DNA of 40,559 nt from a bacterium (GTDB lineage Bacteria; Acidobacteriota; Thermoanaerobaculia; Multivoradales; J023), in contig JAAELT010000633.1 of NCBI GenBank assembly GCA_024226315.1, positions 1 to 40,559 on the forward strand, given 5' to 3'. Within the stretch, counting starts at the first letter, position 1. Each line of letters starts with the position of its first letter. Shown here piece after piece: positions 13,996 to 21,295 of the stretch. A program made the position numbers and the translations under genes. Under the pieces are notes generated by a model that saw nothing but the letters and a program-made list of their open reading frames with translations, was not told where the DNA came from and searched no databases.

Positions 13996-14037
13996 CCATC
14001 TCGCGGGGCGGCGTCACCGCGAGCCCTGCGGCGGTCC
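13992..14037. repeat. Left direct repeat flanking BrnTA
   Basis: CTGACCATCTCGCGGGGCGG onward matches 14594-14640 in the same orientation with few differences and a one-base gap over about 46 bp. It encodes a piece like the N-terminus of the HXXEE protein copies. It ends at the brnA stop codon. Confidence 0.65.
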
Positions 14038-14288
14038 TAGCCGGTTGCCCTGAGCTCTTCCCGGAGAACCTTGCGCAGCGTCTTCTCATCCAGCGGCGTC
14101 GCCGACCTACCGAGGTATTCGCGCAGCGCCTGATTGATCATCGTCTGGTAGCCGGATCCCGCACGGTCGGCACGTTCACGAAAGGCCTCGAGAACATCGT
14201 CATCGAGGTAGATCGTAATCCGCGTCTTGCCCTTCTGGCGCAAGACCGGCCCCCGCTTGCCCTGGCTAAAGTCGTATTCCTTCTTCAT
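14037..14288 (-). CDS. brnA: BrnA-type antitoxin
   Basis: 83 aa from the ATG at 14288. MKKEYDFSQGKRGPVLRQKG is the typical N-terminus, followed by the ribbon-helix-helix TRITIYLDDDVLEAFRERAD and YQTMINQALREYLG. It binds BrnT and represses the brnTA promoter. The gene starts inside the end of brnT (23-nt overlap), the usual toxin-first order. The stop codon falls at the edge of the left direct repeat. Confidence 0.9.
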   Translation of the reverse strand: MKKEYDFSQGKRGPVLRQKGKTRITIYLDDDVLEAFRERADRAGSGYQTMINQALREYLGRSATPLDEKTLRKVLREELRATG

Positions 14289-14544
14289 ATTGCCGCCGCT
14301 CCTTTCGCGTGGCGCGCCGTGCCGAGATGAGCCTGACCTCCTCGTCACGGTAGGTGTACACGACCACGAGAATACGTCCCAAGGCGTCGGTCCCGAGAGA
14401 GACATGGCGCCGTTCATCTACCGCGGTGAGATCCTCGACCGTGATGGCCGCCGGATCGAACAGCACCAACTCGGCGTCGGCCAATCGGATTCCGTGTTTG
14501 CCTAGATTCGCCGACGCCTTGGCCGGGTCCCACACGGCTTCCAT
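14266..14544 (-). CDS. brnT: BrnT-type ribonuclease toxin
   Basis: 92 aa. All family features are present: VWDPAKASANLGKHGIRLAD, then ERRHVSLGTD, LVVVYTYRDEEVRLISARRA and TRKERRQYEEG. BrnT is a RelE-fold RNase. I prefer the ATG at 14544: a consensus promoter ends 6 nt upstream, so transcription should begin at or very near this ATG and an ATG at 14559 would lie inside the promoter. The module looks intact and sits between imperfect direct repeats. Confidence 0.9.
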   Translation of the reverse strand: MEAVWDPAKASANLGKHGIRLADAELVLFDPAAITVEDLTAVDERRHVSLGTDALGRILVVVYTYRDEEVRLISARRATRKERRQYEEGIRL

Positions 14545-14550
14545 GCAGAC

Positions 14551-14579
14551 AATATACATATGCTTGAGTCACTGGTCAA
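14551..14579 (-). promoter_or_regulatory. brnTA promoter, probably leaderless
   Basis: On the reverse strand TTGACC (14574-14579), a 17-nt spacer and TATATT (14551-14556) make a near-consensus sigma-70 promoter. The ATG of brnT begins 7 nt after the -10 box, where transcription would start. CATATG in the spacer is a small palindrome and possible BrnA contact. Confidence 0.75.
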
Positions 14580-14593
14580 GGTAGGCGTATCCA

Positions 14594-14640
14594 CTGACGA
14601 TTTCGCGGGGCGGCTCACCGCGAGCACCGCGTCGGTGCGG
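14594..14640. repeat. Right direct repeat flanking BrnTA
   Basis: CTGACGATTTCGCGGGGCGG onward is the partner of 13992-14037. It continues without a break into the partial HXXEE copy at 14608-14722. Confidence 0.65.
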
Positions 14641-14722
14641 TCGGCGGTGTGGGCTGCGGCGATCGCCACCGCGGCTCAGGCCGGTCACTTCACCGAAGAG
14701 CTGACGACCGGCTTCCACCGGT
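14608..14722 (+). pseudogene. Partial HXXEE gene copy
   Basis: Reads SAVWAAAIATAAQAGHFTEE then LTTGFH, nearly identical to residues 19-47 of the intact gene at 11120, including at the nucleotide level. After TGFH the similarity ends and other DNA follows. Only the first membrane segment and the HXXEE motif survive. Confidence 0.8.
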
Positions 14723-14744
14723 GCCGGGGGACCGCGGCCTCGGC

Positions 14745-15060
14745 GTTCCACTTCTTGCCGAGTCGGTGGAGGCCGCCGGCCCCGCGCTCGAGCGGAGCGA
14801 GGCCGAGGAGCTCATCTACCAGTACCTGGCCCAGGACCTTCCGCTCCTGGTCGGAATGCGCCATCGCGCCGAATACCGGGCCGAGTTGAAGGCCGATCCG
14901 CCCCGGTTCGATGCGCGGGACCGCTACCACTTCAACCCTCCCGGCGGCCTGCTGGAATTCGAGTACGACGGCGAGCGCGGGGCGCTCATCGTGCGGGCGG
15001 CCATTCACCGGTATCGGGGCCGGCAGCAGGCCTTGCGCGCGCGCACGGCGCCCCGGGCGA
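14745..15060 (+). pseudogene. Fragment of an unidentified protein gene
   Basis: An open frame that does not begin with a credible start reads LGVPLLAESVEAAGPALE, AEELIYQYLAQDLPLLVG, DARDRYHFNPPGGLLEFEYD and ALIVRAAIHRYRG. This looks like genuine protein sequence, but the 5' end is fused to the HXXEE fragment and the 3' end runs into the promoter of the next gene. Not recognised. It could be a small gene whose start I cannot find. Confidence 0.4.
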
Positions 15061-15147
15061 TGCTCTTGACCGGCCAAGGGCCTCGCGAGGCGTCAGTCTC
15101 GGGCAGTCGCGGTACCATGGGAAGGCACCTGGAGAAAGGAGACCTCG

Positions 15148-18100
15148 ATGAGGATTCGCACGAGTCTGGCAGCCATTCTCGTTTCGGTTTCGATGACCGT
15201 GAGCGCCGCACCAGACGAAGGGTCCGTGCCGCCGGAGCTCGAAGCCTGGCGTGGTTGGGTTCTCGACGGGCAGGAACACCTTGGATGTCCGTTCTACGTG
15301 GCCGGCGCCCACGGCACTGCCGACCGCCATGTCTGTGCGTGGCCGGGCCCGCTCGAGCTCACGGCCACGGGTGAAGGCGCCCGTTTTTCGATTCGCTGGA
15401 AAACCTACGCCGAAACCTGGCTGCCCCTGCCCGGTGGGCCCGAGCACTGGCCCCTGAGGGTCGCGGTGGACGGTACCGAGGCCCCGGTGGTGGGCCACGG
15501 CGGCACCCCAGCGGTCTGGGTGGGCCGGGGCGATCACCGGATCAGCGGGCGCCTATCCTGGCAGCGCCGGCCCGAGGCCCTGCAAGTGCCTGCCATCATC
15601 GGCCGCATCAAGCTCCGCATCGACGGCGAAGCGGTCTTCCCTCTGCAGCGCACCGGCACCTCGCTTTGGCTCGGCCGCGCCGCCACCGACACCGGCGAGA
15701 CCGACACCCTCGCCGTGGAGGTCTACCGACGGTTGTCCGACGGCATACCCGCCCTGCTCGAGACCCGCCTCCAACTCGATGTGTCCGGGCAAGGCCGCGA
15801 AGCCGCGCTCGGGCCAGCTCTCCCCCTTGGCTTCACTCCGGTTTCGATCGCTTCGGAGCTCCAGGCCGTGCTCGACGGTGACGGCCGGCTCCGCCTCCAG
15901 CTTCGCCCCGGTAAGTGGCAGGTGGTGGTGACGGCGCGCGCCACCGATCGACTCGCGGAGATCGAGCTCGCGCCACTCGAGGCGCCGTGGCCCGAGCGCG
16001 AGATCTGGAGCTACCAGGTCGCCCCCCGGCTCAGGATGACCGCTGCTTCCGGCGGGCTCGCCGTCGACCCCTCCCAGGTCAACGTGCCGCCGGAGTGGAG
16101 CCACCTTCCGGCCTTCAGCCTCCGGCCGAGCGACACCCTGCTGGTGGACGAGCGCAGTCGTGGGATGGCCGACGACTCGAATCGCCTGCACCTGGTCCGC
16201 CAGCTGTGGATCGACTTCGACAACCGCGGCATGACCGCCCGCGACCGGGTCAATGGGCGGATGGTCCGCGGCTTTCGTCTCGATGTGACTCCACCTCTGG
16301 CCCTCTCTCGAGCGCAGGCCGACGGCAGCCCGCTGCTCGTCACGTCGAGCCCGAAGGCAGGCCTCACCGGCGTCGAGATCCGCAACCCGGCGGTGGCCCT
16401 CGAGGCGACTTCGCGCCTCGAGGTCGAGGGCGGCGCGATTCCCGTCACCGGTTGGTCCGAGAGCTTCGAGTCGGTCACAACCACTCTCCACTTACCGCCC
16501 GGGCGGGAGTTGGTCGCGGCCCTCGGCGCCGACTCCAGTCCACAGAGTTGGTTCAGCCTCTGGAGCCTGCTCGACGTCTTCCTGCTGTTGATCCTGACGT
16601 TGCTCGCCAACCGCCTGCTCGGCCGCCGATGGGCGCTGGCGATGGCCGCCTTCCTGGCTCTCAGCTACCACGAGTCCGTCGGCCCTCTGTGGCTGCTCCT
16701 GATCGTCGTCAGCCTGATCCTGGTCCGCCGAGCCTTGCCCGCGGGCCGCCTCGCACGGGTCGTGCAGAGCTGCACCTATCTGGCGATCCTGGCCCTCGCC
16801 CTCGTCGTCCTGCCCTTCGTGGCCGATGAGCTGCGCCTCGCCTTCTACCCCCAGCTCGAACGACAACAGGTTGGGGCCTGGACCGACCGCGGCAGCTCGT
16901 TCGGCCGCGGCTCCGCACCGGCGGCCGCAGCCGCGATCGGTCAAGTCATGGAGAAGGTGGCGGAACAGCAAGAAGTGGGCATGGACGACCCGCGCAGCCC
17001 GGCACCCCAGAAGAAAGCGGCCCGGCGCCTGGAGCGCTATTCCGCCTCCAACGTCTTCCAGTCTGGCGGCGGAGAACCGGCGTGGGGCTGGCGGCAGGCC
17101 CGGCTGTCTTGGTCCGGACCGGTCCTGCCCGACCAGCAGGTGCGCCTTCTCATCACCCCGGCGTGGCTCACCCGCCTGCTCAGAGTCCTCATGGTCGCGC
17201 TCCTGGCCGCGCTCCTCACCCGGGTCCTGAGGACCCTGCGCTGGCGGCATGTCGAGCCCGGCTCAGGTAGCGGCGTCGCTTTCTCGGCGATTCTCGCGGT
17301 GGCTCTTCTGACCAGCCTCGGGTCGGCAACCGCCAACGCCCAATCGACCCCCGACCCGGCACTGCTGACAGAGCTCGGACAGCGCCTGGCGCGGGCACCG
17401 GAGTGCGTCCCCGAATGTGGTCATCTCGAGCTGGCCGAGGTGACGGCCACGGATCGTCGCCTGGAGGTGTTTCTCACCGTGCACGCGGCGGCCCTGGTGG
17501 CCGTGCCCATGCCCTCGGGCCCGGCGGCCTGGGATCTTCACGAGGTCGAGGTCGACGGCCGCCCGCGGGACCCGGCCCTGGCATCCGCGGGCCATCTCTG
17601 GCTGGCCCTCACCCGCGGCGTACACCGGATCCGACTCTCTGGGCCGCTGGCGGCGGTGGACTCCGCCGAGCTCGCCTTCCCCATGGCTCCCGCACGAGTC
17701 TCGGCTCAGGCCGTGGGCTGGGACGTGAGCGGGCTGCGCGAGACGAAGCTCGTCACCGATATCCTGAGCCTCGTCCGGGTGCGAACCAGCGCCGGCAGCC
17801 GGAGCTCGGAGGTGGTCGCGATGAAGGTGCCCCCCTTCGTGCGGGTGGAGCGCACCCTCGACCTCGACCTCGACTGGACCGTGACCACCACCGTCTCCCG
17901 GCTCGCGCCGACCGCCGGCAGCCTCGCGGTCGAAGTGCCGCTCCTGGCCGCGGAAAGCGTGCTCAGCCCTGGCTTCGAGGCCGCCGACGGCGCGGTCACT
18001 GCCGCCCTGCCGGCGGGGCTGAACGCCATCAGCTGGCAGTCACGGCTCGAACGCTTCGGCAGCCTCGAGATCTCGGCACCCGACCTCGAGCAGCGGGCCG

Positions 18101-19221
18101 AGGTGTGGCGAGTCGTGGTCTCCCCGCAGTGGAGCGCCGACTTTTCGGGACTCCCTCCCTCCCTGTCGGACCACAGCGACGAGTTCTGGGTGCACGAGTT
18201 TCATCCCCTCCCTTCGGAGAGCCTGCGCATCACGATCGGCCAGCCCGAGCCGGTGGCCGGACCGACTCTCGCCATCGACGAGGCCACCCTCACCACCGAG
18301 GCCGGGCGCCGGGTCCGCGAACATCTCCTCACCTTGAGCCTGCGGAGCACCCGGGGAGGCCAGCACACCATCACGCTTCCGGCCTCGGCCGAAGTTCTCG
18401 AGGTGAGCCTCGACGGCACCTCTTTGAACATCCGTCCCGATGGCGGGCGGCTGACCGTTCCTGTTCACCCGGGCGAGCAAGGCCTGTCGGTACGCTTTCG
18501 CGATCAAGCCGGCTCCGCCTGGTGGCTGAAGAGTCCGGTGATCGACCTCGGCGCCTCGGCCTCCAACCTGCGGCTGGTGGTGAATCTCGCCGCCCATCGA
18601 TGGGTGCTGGTGACCGACGGGCCGCGGGTGGGTCCCGCGGTGCTCTATTGGGGCGAGCTGCTGGTGATGGTGCTGCTGGCTGTCGTGCTCGCCCGGTTCG
18701 GTCGAACGCCCTTGAAGCTCCATCACTGGGTGCTGCTCGGCCTCGGTTTTTCGACCTTCTCGTGGGGCGCCCTCGCGGTCGTCGTGGTGTGGCTCTTCGC
18801 CCTCGATGCCCGCCAGCGGCTCGACCAAAAGCTCTCGTGGTGGCGTTTCGACATCATCCAACTGGCCCTGGTGGGACTCACGGTCGCAGCCCTCGGATGC
18901 CTGGTGGTCGCCATACCCTACGGCCTACTCGGGGCGCCCGACATGCACGTCGAGGGCAACGGCTCGTCGGCCCATGCGTTGGCCTGGTTCGACGACCTCT
19001 CCGAGGGCCCGATGCCCCAGGTGACCGCCCTCTCGCTGCCTGTCTGGGTCTACCGAACGGTGATGCTGGCGTGGGCTCTGTGGCTGGCAACGGCGGTCAT
19101 CGCCTGGCTGCGTTGGGGCTGGCAATGCCTGACTGCCGGCGGCGGTTGGCAACGACCGCCGAAGCGGGCAAAAAGGAAGGAGAAGCCCGACCCAGAGTCG
19201 TCGGATCCCGCGTCGCAGTAG
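15148..19221 (+). CDS. Very large multi-domain membrane protein of unknown function
   Basis: 1357 aa, AAAGGAG site before the ATG. A signal peptide (LAAILVSVSMTVSAAPDE) leads into a long beta-rich extracytoplasmic region. Membrane segments follow at about 466-570 (LLDVFLLLILTLLANRLLG, LWLLLIVVSLILV), then a soluble loop and a helix near 674-695. At about 710-732 an internal signal-like segment (FSAILAVALLTSLGSATANA) begins a second beta-rich region, and four or more helices close the protein (1164-1322). The two ectodomains share small motifs (VWVGRGDHRISG and LWLALTRGVHRIRL), hinting at duplication. Envelope location is clear; function is not. The basic/acidic tail (KRAKRKEKPDPES) is probably cytoplasmic. 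Confidence 0.8.
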   Translation: MRIRTSLAAILVSVSMTVSAAPDEGSVPPELEAWRGWVLDGQEHLGCPFYVAGAHGTADRHVCAWPGPLELTATGEGARFSIRWKTYAETWLPLPGGPEHWPLRVAVDGTEAPVVGHGGTPAVWVGRGDHRISGRLSWQRRPEALQVPAIIGRIKLRIDGEAVFPLQRTGTSLWLGRAATDTGETDTLAVEVYRRLSDGIPALLETRLQLDVSGQGREAALGPALPLGFTPVSIASELQAVLDGDGRLRLQLRPGKWQVVVTARATDRLAEIELAPLEAPWPEREIWSYQVAPRLRMTAASGGLAVDPSQVNVPPEWSHLPAFSLRPSDTLLVDERSRGMADDSNRLHLVRQLWIDFDNRGMTARDRVNGRMVRGFRLDVTPPLALSRAQADGSPLLVTSSPKAGLTGVEIRNPAVALEATSRLEVEGGAIPVTGWSESFESVTTTLHLPPGRELVAALGADSSPQSWFSLWSLLDVFLLLILTLLANRLLGRRWALAMAAFLALSYHESVGPLWLLLIVVSLILVRRALPAGRLARVVQSCTYLAILALALVVLPFVADELRLAFYPQLERQQVGAWTDRGSSFGRGSAPAAAAAIGQVMEKVAEQQEVGMDDPRSPAPQKKAARRLERYSASNVFQSGGGEPAWGWRQARLSWSGPVLPDQQVRLLITPAWLTRLLRVLMVALLAALLTRVLRTLRWRHVEPGSGSGVAFSAILAVALLTSLGSATANAQSTPDPALLTELGQRLARAPECVPECGHLELAEVTATDRRLEVFLTVHAAALVAVPMPSGPAAWDLHEVEVDGRPRDPALASAGHLWLALTRGVHRIRLSGPLAAVDSAELAFPMAPARVSAQAVGWDVSGLRETKLVTDILSLVRVRTSAGSRSSEVVAMKVPPFVRVERTLDLDLDWTVTTTVSRLAPTAGSLAVEVPLLAAESVLSPGFEAADGAVTAALPAGLNAISWQSRLERFGSLEISAPDLEQRAEVWRVVVSPQWSADFSGLPPSLSDHSDEFWVHEFHPLPSESLRITIGQPEPVAGPTLAIDEATLTTEAGRRVREHLLTLSLRSTRGGQHTITLPASAEVLEVSLDGTSLNIRPDGGRLTVPVHPGEQGLSVRFRDQAGSAWWLKSPVIDLGASASNLRLVVNLAAHRWVLVTDGPRVGPAVLYWGELLVMVLLAVVLARFGRTPLKLHHWVLLGLGFSTFSWGALAVVVVWLFALDARQRLDQKLSWWRFDIIQLALVGLTVAALGCLVVAIPYGLLGAPDMHVEGNGSSAHALAWFDDLSEGPMPQVTALSLPVWVYRTVMLAWALWLATAVIAWLRWGWQCLTAGGGWQRPPKRAKRKEKPDPESSDPASQ

Positions 19222-19262
19222 CAGTCGCCCGCTGTGATCGCCGATGCGCCTTGCGGCATGCG

Positions 19263-19285
19263 GGTAGGTGGGGAGTACACCTACC
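19263..19285. promoter_or_regulatory. Inverted repeat upstream of the TIR gene
   Basis: GGTAGGT (19263-19269) and ACCTACC (19279-19285) form a perfect 7-bp inverted repeat with a 9-nt spacer, 50 nt before the TIR gene start. A TGGTAGAAT box (19287-19295) follows and may be an extended -10. A candidate operator, or a weak terminator for the preceding gene. Confidence 0.4.
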
Positions 19286-19334
19286 ATGGTAGAATCGCAC
19301 CCGCGGACAACTCCAAATCGATGGAGGGCACCCG

Positions 19335-21113
19335 ATGCCCGGAGATGCGCTCGATGTCTTCATCTCCTACTCGCACGAGGACGAAACTCTGCGACAGGAG
19401 CTCGAAGAGCATCTCGTGCGCCTCAGGAGCGAGGGCCTGGTGCGCGCCTGGCACGAGCGCCAGATCACCGCCGGCGAAGAATGGCGCGGCTGGATCGACC
19501 GAGACCTGCTGTCCTCGGACTTGATCCTGCTGGTCGTTTCGGAGCCGTTCCTGGCGTCGGCCTATTGCCAGGACGCGGAGATCAAGCACGCGCTCGAGCG
19601 GCACGCCTCGGGCCAGGCCCAGGTTATTCCGATCATCGCTCGCCCTTGCGACTGGCGCACCGCGCCGTTTTCCGGGCTGTCCGCACTGCCGCGGGGGGTC
19701 GGTCCGGTGACCGAATGGCATACCCGCGACGGCGCGTGGGAGGACGTCGTCGAGGGCATCCGCGAGGTCGCTGCCTTGCTGAGAGCCGCCAGGGACGCGG
19801 TACTGCTCGAGGGCACGGCCGAGTACCGCGGAGCGGCGGTGAGCGCTCTCCGGGGAGCGGATCGACTCGCGGCGGTGTCGCCGGAAGAAGCCCCCGAAGC
19901 CAGGACGTCCCGATGGGCGGTCCTCGGTGGCTTCGCGGCGGCAGCGACCGCACTCGCGGCGCTCTGGCTCATCTTCGTGGTGTGGCAGCGCCAGCAGTCG
20001 GAGCCCGGCATCGCTCCGATGCCGGCGGGCGAGGTGACGTCTCTGGCTGACAAGTCTCGGCGCAGCTCGCCCGCCGGTGCCTCGGCCGCCATGGAACAGC
20101 CGTCGGCTCCACCGCCTCCCGCGGAAACCCTGCAGAAAGCCGAGACGGACGCGACTGAGGTGACCTCGTCGCCGGCGGTTCGAGCCTCCCCCGGGGAGGG
20201 GCTGCCGGAAGAGGCGCCATCCGAGATGGAGACGAGCCCAGAGGAGCCCGCGCCCGTTACCCCGGCGGAAACCGTGCCTGCCGTCCTCGCCTCCGTGGAC
20301 AGAGGCGAGGACGTGGGTCCGCCGGAGCCCGCGGTCGAGCCCCGGAAGCCTGAGGATTTCGAGCGCTCCCTCGGCATCCTCGCGATACCGGGCGGCGAGG
20401 GCGAGGGCGATTGCGTCGCGGTTCTTGTCGCCGACCAGTATGCCCTGACGAGCAGGGCCTGCGCGCAGGCGTCTTCTGTCGTCGTCATGGGCGGCAACGC
20501 GCTGACGGCGACGCGAGACGAGATCTTCGATCTCGAGCCCTGGCAGTCAACGGAGCCCACCGACGTCAACATCGTCAAGTTGATCCAACGCCTCGAGGAG
20601 ACCTACGGGTTCGTCTCCACCCGGCTCGAGGAGAGCTTCGATCATGAGAGTCTGGACGCCTACTACGTGGAATCGGCGGCGATTCGACACGCCGAATGTA
20701 GCGCTGAAACGCATCTAGCGGAGATGGACGGCAACGGGCGTGCCTACATAGAAAACGCAGCCTTCGACCGATATGTCCGTTTTGTCGAAGAAGCCGCCGA
20801 CGAAGCGATCTCGGTGGCGGGCTCCCAGTGGGCGACGTTGTTGTCAGACGTACTCGGCTCTGCCGAGCAACCCCTCGCTGGGTTCGTTTGCAGGATTCCA
20901 CACGGGCCACCACGCAACCTCGTGTTCTCCGCGGAAGGGAGCGTTGTCGGGATCGGATACTCCTGTGAGCCGTTCGACCGCCTGGAGCCCGAGGTCCGTG
21001 ACAGCCTGCCCACCGAGATCCGTGGACTGGACCTCGATTGCCTCGCTTCGCTCAGCAAGATCCGAGAAGAACTGCGTGACCTTCGGACCTCGGTCACTGA
21101 CGTATCACGATGA
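19335..21113 (+). CDS. TIR - membrane anchor - degenerate trypsin-like protein
   Basis: 592 aa, GGAGGG site before the ATG. Residues 5-150 are a TIR_2 domain (LDVFISYSHEDE, SSDLILLVVSEPFLASAYC, VIPIIARPCDW) with a glutamate at E82 in QDAEIKHALERH, the place of the NADase catalytic residue. One membrane helix (about 194-217) and a Pro/Glu-rich linker follow. The C-terminal domain resembles a trypsin fold (GDCVAVLVADQYALTSRACA, PTDVNIVKL, EGSVVGIGYSC). The catalytic His of LTAAHC is replaced by Arg, and no GxSGG is seen. So it could sense extracytoplasmic ligands and signal through a cytoplasmic TIR. Immune role inferred. Confidence 0.78.
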   Translation: MPGDALDVFISYSHEDETLRQELEEHLVRLRSEGLVRAWHERQITAGEEWRGWIDRDLLSSDLILLVVSEPFLASAYCQDAEIKHALERHASGQAQVIPIIARPCDWRTAPFSGLSALPRGVGPVTEWHTRDGAWEDVVEGIREVAALLRAARDAVLLEGTAEYRGAAVSALRGADRLAAVSPEEAPEARTSRWAVLGGFAAAATALAALWLIFVVWQRQQSEPGIAPMPAGEVTSLADKSRRSSPAGASAAMEQPSAPPPPAETLQKAETDATEVTSSPAVRASPGEGLPEEAPSEMETSPEEPAPVTPAETVPAVLASVDRGEDVGPPEPAVEPRKPEDFERSLGILAIPGGEGEGDCVAVLVADQYALTSRACAQASSVVVMGGNALTATRDEIFDLEPWQSTEPTDVNIVKLIQRLEETYGFVSTRLEESFDHESLDAYYVESAAIRHAECSAETHLAEMDGNGRAYIENAAFDRYVRFVEEAADEAISVAGSQWATLLSDVLGSAEQPLAGFVCRIPHGPPRNLVFSAEGSVVGIGYSCEPFDRLEPEVRDSLPTEIRGLDLDCLASLSKIREELRDLRTSVTDVSR

Positions 21114-21295
21114 CGAGGTTGGCCTCGGATTCGACTTCTGGGCCGGCATGCCGCCCAGACACATAGACCAAGCGACCCCGCAAGATCGGAGCGCCTGTTC
21201 GCGTCTCTTGTAGGTGTGGCCCGCAAAAAGGCAATGGCGAGGTCTATCTGACGCCTCGTCCATGCCCACTGCCAACCAACCTGAAAGGATCGTGC

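Noticed and set aside
15553..16491. Long reverse-strand open frame inside the large membrane protein gene
   Set aside because: A shadow frame of high-GC coding DNA; the forward protein has a signal peptide and clear membrane segments.
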